From Castellaniella sp. (GTDB lineage: Bacteria > Pseudomonadota > Gammaproteobacteria > Burkholderiales > Burkholderiaceae_B), in assembly GCF_034675845.1 (NCBI RefSeq), contig NZ_JAUCCU010000001.1:1922001-1986000 (forward strand): a stretch of DNA of 64,000 nt. Reading direction: 5' to 3'. Each line of letters begins with the position of its first letter. Positions within the stretch are counted from its first letter, which is position 1. Shown here in pieces: positions 8,950 through 17,906 of this stretch. The notes under the pieces were generated by a model. It saw nothing but the letters and a program-made list of their open reading frames with translations. It had not been told where the DNA came from and made no database searches. The position numbers and the translations under genes are program-made.

Positions 8950-9463
8950 TCAATTCGGAGAGGCCTTTACCCGCAAAGTGGCCCATCAATCGTCGCGGCG
9001 CAGTGTCTTGTGCTCGATCAGCAAGGCATTAGTCGGGTCTGCTTTCATCATGCCGGTCTTGCCTGTCCTGCGTAATGCAAACGCGGCAACCGCCAAGACA
9101 GACCTGGACGTCGCCACCGAGGAAGAACTTTCTTCTTGCGACTACTGGCGCTATTGCGCGGTCGATGGTTTCTTGTGCACCTGCTGCGGCGGCTCTGCCA
9201 CCAGTTGCCCTCCGGGCAGCGAACCCTCGCCAATTTCCTGGGTGGGCACTTGCCATAATCCCAAAGACGGCAAGGATTATCTGGTCAGCTATCATGACTG
9301 CTGCGGCAAGACAGCGTGTGACCGCTGTTATTGCGGTGGCCAGGTGCGCGAGCGTCCGGGCTACGAGTTCTTCCTGCACAATGATGTCAACTGGTGCATG
9401 GCCAATAGCAATACGATCTACCATTGCACAGTATCCACCATTGTGGGGCTGGGTAAGAATTGA
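8936..9463 (+). CDS. aauA: Aromatic amine dehydrogenase small (beta) subunit carrying the TTQ cofactor
   Basis: 175-residue precursor. A twin-arginine leader (SSRRSVLC) precedes a hydrophobic stretch and a likely cut after NANA. The mature part is very Cys-rich. Trp102 (ISWVGTC) and Trp153 (VNWCMAN) are 51 residues apart, exactly the spacing of the two Trp that form tryptophan tryptophylquinone in methylamine and aromatic amine dehydrogenases. Asp121 (YHDCCG) sits 19 residues after the first Trp, where the catalytic base of the family lies. The start follows an AAGGAGA ribosome site inside the end of aauD. No mauG-type TTQ maturase gene is present nearby. Confidence 0.93.
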   Translation: MRWLDQFGEAFTRKVAHQSSRRSVLCSISKALVGSAFIMPVLPVLRNANAATAKTDLDVATEEELSSCDYWRYCAVDGFLCTCCGGSATSCPPGSEPSPISWVGTCHNPKDGKDYLVSYHDCCGKTACDRCYCGGQVRERPGYEFFLHNDVNWCMANSNTIYHCTVSTIVGLGKN

Positions 9464-9482
9464 TCTTTTTGGAGTCAATGCC

Positions 9483-9995
9483 ATGTTCAAGCCCAAGCAT
9501 CTTGCTTGGGCCGGCCTGGTTCCCGGTCTGGTTCTAGCGGTTTTTGTCCAGGCCGGAGAGGTCGGTCTATCTCCACAGCAATCCATGGTCGAGACCTTGA
9601 GTGCCAGCACCTCGGCATACAAGGACTACATGCTGAATTGTGGGGGGTGTCATCGCTTCAGTGGCGAAGGGGTTGCTCGTAATGCCGTTCCTGATTTTCG
9701 CAATTCGATTGGGATGTTCACTCACTTGCCTGAAGGGCGGGAATACATGATACGCGTGCCGGGTGCGGCGCAATCCTTGCTGGGCAATGCCGAACTGGCA
9801 GAAGTGCTCAACTGGATTGTCGCCACATATAGCCCGGCACAGCTAGCGGCTGACTTCAAGCCGTTCACTGCCGGCGAGGTCGGGGCGGTGCGGCCATATC
9901 GCTTTGATAATGTGGTGGTAGAGCGCCGTAAATTGACCGAGCGTCTCAATGAACAGGGGCTGACGCCATCTGCTTATTTATATGGTGCTAATTAA
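9483..9995 (+). CDS. Small periplasmic c-type cytochrome linked to aromatic amine dehydrogenase
   Basis: 170 residues from the ATG at 9483, with an N-terminal hydrophobic export segment and one haem-binding motif (CGGCH, residues 53-57). A monohaem cytochrome gene follows aauA in the known A. faecalis cluster (there called orf-2). It is a candidate electron acceptor downstream of the dehydrogenase or of its cupredoxin, or a helper in cofactor synthesis; the role is not proven. The gap to aauA is 19 bases with GGAG before the start, so it belongs to the same operon. The axial Met is not obvious; Met in GMFTHLPEG or EYMIRVPG is a candidate. Confidence 0.85.
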   Translation: MFKPKHLAWAGLVPGLVLAVFVQAGEVGLSPQQSMVETLSASTSAYKDYMLNCGGCHRFSGEGVARNAVPDFRNSIGMFTHLPEGREYMIRVPGAAQSLLGNAELAEVLNWIVATYSPAQLAADFKPFTAGEVGAVRPYRFDNVVVERRKLTERLNEQGLTPSAYLYGAN

Positions 9996-10006
9996 TGTTG
10001 CTTGCC

Positions 10007-10032
10007 GCCGGATGCCTACGGGTTTATCCGGC
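10007..10032 (+). terminator. Stem-loop after the aau operon
   Basis: A 7-bp perfect inverted repeat (GCCGGAT and ATCCGGC) with a 12-base loop follows the cytochrome gene. No T tract follows, so it could be a weak terminator or an mRNA-end stabiliser. Position after the last operon gene is the main support. Confidence 0.4.
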
Positions 10033-10095
10033 TGGTCTGGCGAAGCAGAGGCCTGTAGATTCACATAGGTCTTCAGTAGGAAGGCCCATATTAAA

Positions 10096-11097
10096 ATGAT
10101 AGCCCTCGCACCTTCCCCAGAACCACCAGTCACGCCTGGCTGCTGGCTGCAAAGCAAGCCGCGCCGGTTCAACGACCGGGCAGCGTGGTCGGACGCCATC
10201 AGCCAGCACTTTGTGCCCCTGGAAGTTGAAACCCCCGACGCCGGGCCTTTTTATAATCTGGCGGCCAACGAAACCCTGGGGTGTCTCCAGGTGTCCGAAC
10301 TGATCACGTCCGCCCAGCGCGTGCGGCGCACGCGTGTATTGGCTAACCGTTCTGATTCGGCCCAGTATAAATTCAGTATTCAGCTTTCTGGACGATCTCA
10401 GATCGTGCAGGACGGGCGCACGGCGATTTTGCTGCCGGGGGATTGGGGGTTTTACGATACTTCGCGCCCCTACGAGGTCTGTGTCGATTCCAACGCCCAT
10501 TTTCTTGTACTGCGCATCCCCTCCGCGATCTTGGCTGTCTGGGAATCCACGCTTCAGACGCAGTTGGCCACTTGTTTTGGTTCTGGCGATGGCAGCGCCC
10601 GGATTGCTGTGGATGCCTTGCGTTCATTGGTGGGCCAGGGGCAGGCCTTGACGTCAGAACACGCTGACCGGATTTCCGCCACGGTCATGCAACTGTTCGC
10701 CCTCAGCCTGGTTGGCCCATCCGATACGGTTGCCGAGGCCAAGCTCGATGATGTCCGGCAAGGCCAACTGCGGGTCATCATGCGTCATATCCATCAAAAT
10801 CTGCATGATGCCGACATGACTGCCACGACATTGGCCCTGCGCTTCAGGATGTCGCGCCGATATTTGTATAAGCTGTTTGCCATGCAGGATCTCAAACCCG
10901 CAGATTACATTCTGGGCGTCCGGCTAGAACGCTGCCGTGATCTGTTGGGCGACGACGGCTGTGCGCGCTCGATGACCGAGATCGCGCATGCGCATGGCTT
11001 TCTGGATTCTTCTGCCTTCAGCCATGCCTTTCGCCGCCGCTTCGGCATGTCTCCCACCGAATGGCGCTCAGAATCGCTGCAAAAACCAGTCTCCTGA
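10096..11097 (+). CDS. AraC-family transcriptional activator, FeaR-like
   Basis: 333 residues. The N-terminal half resembles the AraC_binding_2 sensing domain of FeaR/NahR-like activators, with a GDWGFYDTSRPYEV segment typical of that fold. The C-terminal 100 residues carry two helix-turn-helix motifs (MTATTLALRFRMSRRYLYKLF and ending FSHAFRRRFGMSPTEWR). In E. coli, FeaR activates amine oxidase and phenylacetaldehyde dehydrogenase genes in response to aromatic amines. This gene closes a cluster with the same biochemical logic but a different amine-oxidising enzyme, so control of the aau operon and the aldehyde dehydrogenase is a reasonable inference. Confidence 0.85.
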   Translation: MIALAPSPEPPVTPGCWLQSKPRRFNDRAAWSDAISQHFVPLEVETPDAGPFYNLAANETLGCLQVSELITSAQRVRRTRVLANRSDSAQYKFSIQLSGRSQIVQDGRTAILLPGDWGFYDTSRPYEVCVDSNAHFLVLRIPSAILAVWESTLQTQLATCFGSGDGSARIAVDALRSLVGQGQALTSEHADRISATVMQLFALSLVGPSDTVAEAKLDDVRQGQLRVIMRHIHQNLHDADMTATTLALRFRMSRRYLYKLFAMQDLKPADYILGVRLERCRDLLGDDGCARSMTEIAHAHGFLDSSAFSHAFRRRFGMSPTEWRSESLQKPVS

Positions 11098-11185
11098 TTT
11101 TGCCGCAGCCCCCATTGTTTTGATGCAAACAAGCAGGTGCCACAGAAATTCAGTAGGCATGCGCTTGTCATGGGTATTTTCATCG

Positions 11186-11198
11186 GATGATAATCATC
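11186..11198. promoter_or_regulatory. Palindrome resembling the core of a Fur box, upstream of the chemoreceptor gene
   Basis: GATGATAATCATC is a perfect 13-base palindrome 80 bases before the chemoreceptor start. It contains the 11-base core ATGATAATCAT of the Fur consensus, but the outer bases match poorly. Regulation by iron is only a suggestion. Confidence 0.3.
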
Positions 11199-11277
11199 AT
11201 TCACCGAAGAAGCGGGGAAATAAGCTAGTATGTAGCAATCCATTCTTGATGGTTTCTGGAATAGAAAGGAAAAAAAA

Positions 11278-13206
11278 ATGTTTAAACGACTTTCTATTCA
11301 GGCAAAGCTGATGCTCAGCATGCTGGCCTGTCTGTTGCTCTTTGCGATGATTTCCGCCGCCCTGAATTTCATTCTGATGGGCAGCAGCTTGCGAGATCGC
11401 GCGGTGACCCAAGAACTCCCCGCCGTGGTGGGCGAAATTCGTAACGACGTCTTGCGCCAGATTGCCGCGCCGCTGGCGGTGGCGCATTCGATGACGGCCA
11501 ATACCTATCTGCTGGATTGGGAAGCCCAGGGGCTGCCTGACGCCGGGGCGGACGGTTGGACGAAGTTTGCCCGCTCCATCAAGGATCGCTTCAAGGCTGC
11601 CACCGTGTTCTGGGTTTCTGGGGCGACGGGAAAATACTATACCGATGTTGGCCTGAATCGCACTTTATCGCGTGATGATGCCCGCAATCAGTGGTTTTAT
11701 AGTTTGTTGGAAGCCCCCGAGCCGGATCGCCTGGATATCGACCGGGATATGGGCGCAGGCGCCACAGAGGGCTATATGTTGTTCATCAACACTCGCTTCG
11801 ACGCGGGGGATGGCAAGATCGGCGTCACGGGTCTGGGTTTGTCTATCGATGACATGGCAACGGCTGTCAGCGCCTACAAGATCGGAGAGTCCGGCTCAGT
11901 CTCCATCGTGGGTGGTGATGGCGCCTATTTGATGAATGCCGATCCCGCCCTGATTGATGGCAAGCATTTCGTCCGGGATCAACCGGGTTATACCCCGGAA
12001 TTCATCCAGATGTTGTTCAATCAGCAGCCTTTTGCATACGTAATCCGTGCCGGACAGCATGGCAAACAGGTGGTCGCATCTTCTTATGTGCCCGAACTCA
12101 GGATGTATGTGCTGGCCGAGGTCCCCGAAAGCGAAATCCTGGGTGCGGCGCAGCGCACCTTGTGGCTGACCACGCTGATTGCCGCACTGGTGGGCGGTGG
12201 CCTGGGTCTGATCGTCATCTATCTGGTCAGTCGGGCGATTGCCGCGCCGGTGTCGCGGGCAGCGCGCATGCTAGAGGAAATCGCGGATGGCGATGGCGAT
12301 CTCAGCCGTCGGCTACAGGTTGAGACCAACGATGAAATCGGTGTGTTGGCACGGGCGTTCAATCGGTTCATCGAATCCCTAGAGCGCATGGTGGGGTCCG
12401 TGCGTTATTCCGCCGATTCGATTTCTCTGGCGACCTCAGAGGTCGCACAAGGCAACCAAGACCTTTCTGCGCGCACCATCAACCAAGCCAGCGCCCTAGA
12501 GGAAACAGCAGCCTCCATGGAGCAGCTGGGGGCCACCGTGCATCAGAATGCGGATAATGCCCAGCAGGCCAATCAACTGGCCCTGCGTGCCAGCGAAATC
12601 GCAGAGCGCGGGGGCACCGCAGTGGCCGAGGTCGTACAGACCATGCAAGGCATCAACCAGGCCAGTCAGCGGATTGCCGACATCATCAAGGTGATTGATG
12701 GGATTGCCTTCCAGACCAATATTTTGGCCCTGAATGCTGCAGTCGAAGCGGCCCGTGCTGGTGAGCAGGGGCGCGGCTTCGCCGTGGTCGCCAGCGAGGT
12801 CCGCGCGCTGGCCGGGCGCAGTGCTCAGGCAGCCAAGGAAATCACCGTCTTGATTCACGACAGCGTCGAGCAGGTGGGCAAGGGCAATGTCCAGGTCGAA
12901 CAGGCCGGCGCCACCATGCAAGAAGTGGTGGATGCGATCCGCCGGGTGACTGGCATCATGGGGGAAATCAGCGCCGCCAGCCGAGAGCAGGCCACCGGGG
13001 TCGCGCAGGTAGGGGAAGCCGTCGCACAAATGGATCAGGCCACGCAGCAAAACGCCGCGCTGGTCCAGGAAATGGCCGCCGCTGCCGACAGCATGCAGGC
13101 CCAGGCTCAGGAGTTGGTGCAGGCGGTCGCGGTATTCAAAGTCGTGGAAGCCAGGCATGCGCAGCCAGCCCTTGGCAAGGCCTCAAACGTGGTCCTGCTG
13201 AAGTAA
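11278..13206 (+). CDS. Methyl-accepting chemotaxis protein
   Basis: 642 residues. TM1 at about 10-35 and TM2 at about 295-322 (LWLTTLIAALVGGGLGLIVI) enclose a periplasmic dCache-like sensor domain. A HAMP linker follows (about 320-372), then the long helical signalling domain with the conserved hairpin tip FQTNILALNAAVEAARAGEQ. The C-terminus (SNVVLLK) lacks the NWETF-type CheR tether. The ligand is unknown; position beside the aau genes allows but does not show aromatic-amine taxis. The start follows a purine-rich AGAAAGGAAAAAAAA. The gene ends 3 bases before the convergent DUF423 gene. Confidence 0.9.
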   Translation: MFKRLSIQAKLMLSMLACLLLFAMISAALNFILMGSSLRDRAVTQELPAVVGEIRNDVLRQIAAPLAVAHSMTANTYLLDWEAQGLPDAGADGWTKFARSIKDRFKAATVFWVSGATGKYYTDVGLNRTLSRDDARNQWFYSLLEAPEPDRLDIDRDMGAGATEGYMLFINTRFDAGDGKIGVTGLGLSIDDMATAVSAYKIGESGSVSIVGGDGAYLMNADPALIDGKHFVRDQPGYTPEFIQMLFNQQPFAYVIRAGQHGKQVVASSYVPELRMYVLAEVPESEILGAAQRTLWLTTLIAALVGGGLGLIVIYLVSRAIAAPVSRAARMLEEIADGDGDLSRRLQVETNDEIGVLARAFNRFIESLERMVGSVRYSADSISLATSEVAQGNQDLSARTINQASALEETAASMEQLGATVHQNADNAQQANQLALRASEIAERGGTAVAEVVQTMQGINQASQRIADIIKVIDGIAFQTNILALNAAVEAARAGEQGRGFAVVASEVRALAGRSAQAAKEITVLIHDSVEQVGKGNVQVEQAGATMQEVVDAIRRVTGIMGEISAASREQATGVAQVGEAVAQMDQATQQNAALVQEMAAAADSMQAQAQELVQAVAVFKVVEARHAQPALGKASNVVLLK

Positions 13207-13209
13207 AAA

Positions 13210-13611
13210 TCACTGGGCTGGCGGTCGTCCCCGCCATGCGGCCCATGCGATCAGCGCCCAGGCGCTGATCATCAACATTCCGCCAATGGGCGTGATCGCG
13301 CCTAGCACCCGAGTGCCGGTCAGGACCAGCAGATACAGGCTGCCGCTGAAGATCAATACGCCGACCAGCATCAGTCTGCCGGCCCAGCGGGCGCAGGACT
13401 GGGCCAACTGGGGCCACAGCACGGCAAGCAGCAGCAGGCCCAGGCCGTGCAGCATCTGGTACTGCGCCGCCGTCCGCCAGGTCTCGAGTAGCTCGGGGAC
13501 GACAAGGTGACGCAAGCCATGGGCGCCAAAGGCACCGGCAGCAACCCCTAGCGCCAGCAGCAGTGCGCCGCAGAAAATCAGTATGCGGGGACTGGTTGGA
13601 GGTAGTGGCAT
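13210..13611 (-). CDS. DUF423-family small membrane protein (YgdD-like)
   Basis: 133 residues from the ATG at 13611, chosen because AGGA lies 5 bases before it; an upstream in-frame ATG at 13638 has no clear ribosome site. Four hydrophobic helices and the signature AAGAFGAHGLRHL place it in DUF423. These inner-membrane proteins have no established function. It is on the strand of the GGDEF gene, about 40 bases downstream of it, and may be co-transcribed. Confidence 0.85.
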   Translation of the reverse strand: MPLPPTSPRILIFCGALLLALGVAAGAFGAHGLRHLVVPELLETWRTAAQYQMLHGLGLLLLAVLWPQLAQSCARWAGRLMLVGVLIFSGSLYLLVLTGTRVLGAITPIGGMLMISAWALIAWAAWRGRPPAQ

Positions 13612-13653
13612 GCGTTTCCTTTCGTGTGTTTTGCCCAACAGTCGCAGGCAGAT

Positions 13654-14808
13654 TCAATCGACATATTGGTGGTGGTCTGGTTTCTGGGCCTTGTCCCGAT
13701 ACATGCTGGCGTCGGCGTGCGCCAGCAAGGCAGTGCTGTTGTTGCCATCCTGGGGGAACTGCGCCCGCCCGATGCTGGTGTCGATTTGCAGGGGCGTGCC
13801 ATGCCAGAGAATGGGTTGCCTGAGCGTGTTCTGGATGCGTTTGATCAGCGTGGTGATCTCGTCGGCCTGAGAGGTTTCAGGCATATCCGTCGTGATAATG
13901 ACGAATTCGTCGCCGCCCAGACGGGTGACGGTGTCGGTGTCCCGGACGCAGGCCAGCAGGCGCTGGGCGATTGTGCGCAGCACGGCGTCGCCGGCGGCAT
14001 GACCAAACGTGTCGTTGATGGGTTTGAATCGATCCAGGTCCAGCAGCAGGACGTGGCCCTGCAAGCCCGTGCGTGCGGCCCGGCGGATGGCGCGGCTTAA
14101 GTGCTCTTCCAGTAGCAGGCGATTACCCAAGCCCGTGAGGGAGTCATGACGTGCTTGTTGGCGTAGTTCTTGCAACTGGGTGTTGTATGTCTGGGTGACT
14201 TCGGAGATTTCTTCAGTCCAGCCCGTTGGGATCGGGGACAGCATCCGGTGGTTGCGCATGGCGTGGCGCAGTTGCTGGAGGGGTTGTCCGATGGTGCGAT
14301 TAAAGGTCCAGAGCGCGCTAGCCAGCACGGCTGCCAACATGGATAAAAAAATAGCCAGTTGTGGCACCAAGCCACGGGAAACGGCGGCAAAGACTGAAAT
14401 TGGCTGGAACGCAATGCTGAGGTCGCCCAGGAGGTGGGTACGGCCGTTTTCATCGACATAGTGCAGCGGGGTGCTGACAGTGTCTTCGCTATCGAGGTTG
14501 GGCAGTTTACCCACCTGAATCAGCTTTTGAGCGCATTGGTCCGGTGCGCTGGCCCCTTGTACGCTGGCCTGCAAGGACATGGCCTGGATAATGCCGCGCG
14601 CCGTCAGGCTATTGCAGTCCCACAGCGGTTTGATCAGAACTTGGGCGAAGGTTTTCAGGGTCTGGCTGCGTTGGTTCTCGGCTTCTGTGCGTTGATCCTG
14701 GTAATAGAGCCCGGTGGTAATGGCAGCGGCCAAAATATAGGCTAGGGCCAGTAATGGCAACAGCAGGCGCAGGAATTGCGTATACAGTTTCTGGGGTTGC
14801 GATGTCAC
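13654..14808 (-). CDS. Membrane-anchored diguanylate cyclase (GGDEF)
   Basis: 384 residues. TM1 (about 13-35) and TM2 (about 148-168) flank a periplasmic region that probably senses a signal; a HAMP-like linker and short coiled coil lead to a GGDEF domain. The active-site loop RLGGDEFVII is intact and the DLDRFKPINDTFGH segment with metal-binding Asp is present, so c-di-GMP synthesis is expected. No RxxD inhibitory site is evident before the GGDEF loop. It overlaps the upstream binding-protein gene by 4 bases (ATGA), which strongly suggests that the periplasmic protein feeds the sensor. Confidence 0.9.
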   Translation of the reverse strand: MTSQPQKLYTQFLRLLLPLLALAYILAAAITTGLYYQDQRTEAENQRSQTLKTFAQVLIKPLWDCNSLTARGIIQAMSLQASVQGASAPDQCAQKLIQVGKLPNLDSEDTVSTPLHYVDENGRTHLLGDLSIAFQPISVFAAVSRGLVPQLAIFLSMLAAVLASALWTFNRTIGQPLQQLRHAMRNHRMLSPIPTGWTEEISEVTQTYNTQLQELRQQARHDSLTGLGNRLLLEEHLSRAIRRAARTGLQGHVLLLDLDRFKPINDTFGHAAGDAVLRTIAQRLLACVRDTDTVTRLGGDEFVIITTDMPETSQADEITTLIKRIQNTLRQPILWHGTPLQIDTSIGRAQFPQDGNNSTALLAHADASMYRDKAQKPDHHQYVD

Positions 14809-15701
14809 GATATCTGTGGGTGCAGCAGCAGATGCTGATATTTCTGGGGCACGATGTCCTGAGCATAGAACGGGTTGTCCAGATCAATGACCGTGCGTCC
14901 CTGCCAGGCGCTGCTGGGCGGCAGGTGGCGAGTCTGAGCCCAGACGGACTCGAATTTACCGTTGCTGCTGATGATATCGAAACCTTTTTCCAGGGCTTGG
15001 TACAGTGCGTCAGCACTGGGATGCGAAGAAACCCAGACAAAACGATACCATGGATAATGCAATAACAAGGACTTATCCAGGGCAAGCTGTGGGAAAGACT
15101 GGCGGAAATGCCGCAGAAAATAATTCAGGGATTCTTCCAGGCCCATGGGAAACAAGTCGATCACCCCGGCTTGCATTTGTTCGGCGAATTCGCCGTTGCG
15201 CCAGGCCTGGACTTCGCGTGTGGTGATGCCTGCTGCGCGGTAGACTTCCACATCCCACCAGCCTGGGCCCTGTCCGATGATCAATGTTTTCAGGTCGGCC
15301 AGATTGTGCACCTGGGCGAGCTTGTCTTGCTGATTTTGCAGCACAAAGGATGCGCGCCAGCCCAGCAGGCCGCGCTCTAATGGCACGGCAATCATTCTCA
15401 TGCGTCCTTCGCGCACCATGTCCAGGCGGGTGGGGGTGGCCGGCAGCAAGTTGATGTGAATGCGGCCCGCGCTGATTTCATGCAGATTGCGTTCTTCGGA
15501 AGCGTGGGGTGCTTCGACGAATTCCGCCGGAAAATCTGCGGCTTCCAGTGCGGCATGCAGTAATGCGATACAGTGCGCCAGGGATGGTTCGGTTTGCACG
15601 ACAAAACGCGGCACTGTTGCAGCGGCAGAAAATCCGGGCAAGCAGGCGCCTGCCACTAAACCCAGCAGATCACGGCGGCGGATCGAGAATGCGGTGTTCA
15701 T
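14805..15701 (-). CDS. Periplasmic solute-binding protein translationally coupled to a diguanylate cyclase
   Basis: 298 residues from ATG 15701 (an alternative at 15713 adds four). A twin-arginine-like leader (IRRRDLLGLVAGACLPGFSAAA) precedes a domain like family-3 extracellular binding proteins (VQTEPSLAHCIALLHAALE at the N-terminus, LADLKTLIIGQGPGWWDVEVY in the middle). There is no ABC permease gene nearby. Coupling by ATGA overlap to the GGDEF gene suggests a sensor role: ligand-bound protein would modulate c-di-GMP output, as known for other binding-protein/diguanylate cyclase pairs. The ligand is unknown. Confidence 0.75.
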   Translation of the reverse strand: MNTAFSIRRRDLLGLVAGACLPGFSAAATVPRFVVQTEPSLAHCIALLHAALEAADFPAEFVEAPHASEERNLHEISAGRIHINLLPATPTRLDMVREGRMRMIAVPLERGLLGWRASFVLQNQQDKLAQVHNLADLKTLIIGQGPGWWDVEVYRAAGITTREVQAWRNGEFAEQMQAGVIDLFPMGLEESLNYFLRHFRQSFPQLALDKSLLLHYPWYRFVWVSSHPSADALYQALEKGFDIISSNGKFESVWAQTRHLPPSSAWQGRTVIDLDNPFYAQDIVPQKYQHLLLHPQIS

Positions 15702-15823
15702 CCAGAGGGGCATCGTATTCGGGGTGAGTCGGATAGTGTACTGTAGCCCATGCTGCACTGGACCAGGTCGAGTCGGGGCCTGTGTGGGTATTATCTCCTT
15801 TCAACCACAATAAGCCTTGTGTC

Positions 15824-16441
15824 ATGTCTCATCAAAATGCCTCGCGACATCGTCGTCCTGCCGGGGCGCGGCGCATCGCGCAGGTGCCTCCTGCGCAGCC
15901 CCGCTTACTGCTGTTCAACAAGCCCCATGGGGTTCTGACGCAGTTCAGCGACGATCAGGGGCGTGCCACATTGAAAGATTTCATCGACGTGCCGGATGTT
16001 TATCCGGCCGGCAGGCTGGATCGTGATAGTGAAGGTCTGTTGTTGCTGACTAACGACGGACGCCTGCAGGCCCGTATCGCCGATCCTCGGTACCAACAGG
16101 CTAAAACCTATTGGGTGCAGGTGGAGGGCCAACCGAGCGAGGCCCAACTGAGGCAGTTGCGCACTGGTGTGGTCCTGAAGGATGGTCCCACCCTGCCCGC
16201 GCAGGCGAGCCTCTTGGCAGAGCCATTGCTTTGGGCGCGCATCCCGCCGGTGCGGTTTCGTAAAAGCATCCCGACCGCCTGGTTGGAGATCACCATTCAC
16301 GAAGGTCGCAATCGTCAGGTGCGGCGCATGACTGCCGCAGTGGGCTTGCCGACCTTGCGCCTGGTTCGGGTGCGTATTGGTCCGTGGGATCTGACCGGGC
16401 TGCAACCCGGCATGTGGCGCGAGGCCGCTACGCTGGTCTGA
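15824..16441 (+). CDS. rluE: 23S rRNA pseudouridine synthase RluE-type
   Basis: 205 residues from the ATG at 15824. It is a RsuA-family pseudouridine synthase without an S4 domain. The catalytic motif GRLDRDSEGLLLLTNDG contains the essential Asp, KPHGVLTQF is the first family motif, and HEGRNRQVRRM is the third. The short length and lack of S4 fit RluE, which modifies U2457 of 23S rRNA. The start at 15782 would add 14 residues with no family similarity. Confidence 0.85.
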   Translation: MSHQNASRHRRPAGARRIAQVPPAQPRLLLFNKPHGVLTQFSDDQGRATLKDFIDVPDVYPAGRLDRDSEGLLLLTNDGRLQARIADPRYQQAKTYWVQVEGQPSEAQLRQLRTGVVLKDGPTLPAQASLLAEPLLWARIPPVRFRKSIPTAWLEITIHEGRNRQVRRMTAAVGLPTLRLVRVRIGPWDLTGLQPGMWREAATLV

Positions 16442-16465
16442 TGGCGATCGGCGATTCGACGCGGA

Positions 16466-17683
16466 TCAGGTTCGGCGGCCCCATATGCCGATACACAAGG
16501 TCATCAGAATGCCCGCCAGGGCAAAACTGCCGGTCGCCAACCAGGTCCACTGCCATCCACCGGTCGCGTGGACAACCCAGGCCACCACGGGCGGCCCCGA
16601 GAACTGTCCCAGGGATGAGCACTGCTGCATCCAGCCGACCGTGGTCGAGGTGGTCTGCGGTGTCGGGGCATAGCGTATCGCCAGGACGAACAAAGTAGCG
16701 GGGATCAGGCCACCCACCATAGAAAACATCAGAACGGCAAAGAACTGGCCGGTGGTCGACAAACCTGCGCCAAAGGCGGCAAAGGTGCAGACGATCATGG
16801 TCAGAAAGCCGGTCATCAGCAACCGACGCGCGGATATGCCCTGATGCAGCAGCTTGCCGGCCGTCAGGTTGCCGATGATGTTGGAGCCGGCGACCAAGGC
16901 CGTCAACAGGCCGGCAGTCGAGCCTGAAATCCCTGCTGTCACATAGATCGACGGCAGAAAACCGATGACGGCGATCCACTGCCCTGCATAGACCCCGAAC
17001 ACCAGGGCAATCAGCCAGACGTTGGGCGAAGCCAGCGTGGTGCGGACCAGCGACCAGGATGACTGGCGTTTTGGTGTTTGAGCGCGGGCGACCGGATCGG
17101 GCGGGACAATACGCAGGGTCAGCAGCATCACCAGCAGGGTCAGAGCGCCCAGCGCCAGCCATAGCGCCTGCCACGAGGCGATGCTCAGCAGCCAGGAGCC
17201 GCTTAATAGGATCAGCACCGTGCCGAGTGGCATGTAGCAGCTCCAGAGGCTCATCAGACGGCTGAGGTACTCGGAGGGGACCAGACGTTTGATCAGTGCG
17301 GGCACCGGCATGACGGCCAGTAGAAAGCCGCAGCCTTCCAGCCCGCGAAACAGCAAAATCAAGGTCTTGGACTGGAATAGAGCGCCAGTCGCCGATGCCA
17401 GGGCCAGAATCAGCAGGCCCGTGATCACGCAGCGGCGCAGTCCGATCCGTTCGGCAAAAAGACCAGCCACCAGCCCCAGGGTCATGCCGCCCAGTTGTAC
17501 GATCGACAGCAGAAAGCCGGATTCAACCAGATCCAGGCCCAATTCGATCTGTAGCGCAGGCAGCGCGGGAGGCAGCTTCCAGATGTGCAAGGCGGCGCAG
17601 ATACCGACCAGCACCAGAAAGAATGGAGCTCGTAATGGGTGGGCAGGGCGTGTGGGGAGGGGGGGTTGGGTCATGGGACTCAT
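16466..17683 (-). CDS. Major facilitator superfamily transporter (CynX/NimT-like)
   Basis: 405 residues from the ATG at 17683, which overlaps the stop of the small Cys protein (ATGA). Twelve hydrophobic segments can be counted. The loop 2-3 region (GLFAERIGLRRCVI) is the MFS signature. The overall pattern resembles the cyanate/nitroimidazole (CynX/NimT) group. The substrate is not evident. As the last gene of a purU / small-protein / transporter unit, a role in export of a one-carbon or formate-linked compound can only be guessed. Confidence 0.8.
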   Translation of the reverse strand: MSPMTQPPLPTRPAHPLRAPFFLVLVGICAALHIWKLPPALPALQIELGLDLVESGFLLSIVQLGGMTLGLVAGLFAERIGLRRCVITGLLILALASATGALFQSKTLILLFRGLEGCGFLLAVMPVPALIKRLVPSEYLSRLMSLWSCYMPLGTVLILLSGSWLLSIASWQALWLALGALTLLVMLLTLRIVPPDPVARAQTPKRQSSWSLVRTTLASPNVWLIALVFGVYAGQWIAVIGFLPSIYVTAGISGSTAGLLTALVAGSNIIGNLTAGKLLHQGISARRLLMTGFLTMIVCTFAAFGAGLSTTGQFFAVLMFSMVGGLIPATLFVLAIRYAPTPQTTSTTVGWMQQCSSLGQFSGPPVVAWVVHATGGWQWTWLATGSFALAGILMTLCIGIWGRRT

Positions 17684-17880
17684 TGCCGAGTTTCTTTCGG
17701 GGTAAAGCTCAGGCAGGCATGGCCGGTTGCTGCCCGGACATCGTGCTCGGGCAGGCGGTAGCTCTTGAAGCCCATCGAACGGCAGCCGTAGGGGAGGCGT
17801 GGGTCGAAGGTGATGTAGAAATGCGCGCATTGATTGCAGGCGATCGGGAGACGGACATTGTGGTTCACAGAATCATTCAT
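17680..17880 (-). CDS. Small conserved protein with four cysteines (often mis-annotated as uracil-DNA glycosylase)
   Basis: 66 residues from ATG 17880; a GTG at 17895 is also possible. The pattern CNQCAHFYITFDPRLPYGC followed by GFKSYRLPEHDV and a later Cys (GHACLSF) is a conserved small family of proteobacteria, probably a metal-binding zinc-ribbon-like protein. The function is not known. AGGTGG lies 11 bases before the ATG. It lies 26 bases after purU and overlaps the MFS gene. Confidence 0.7.
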   Translation of the reverse strand: MNDSVNHNVRLPIACNQCAHFYITFDPRLPYGCRSMGFKSYRLPEHDVRAATGHACLSFTPKETRQ

Positions 17881-17906
17881 ACATGGGCCCCCCACCTGCA
17901 GTGTCG

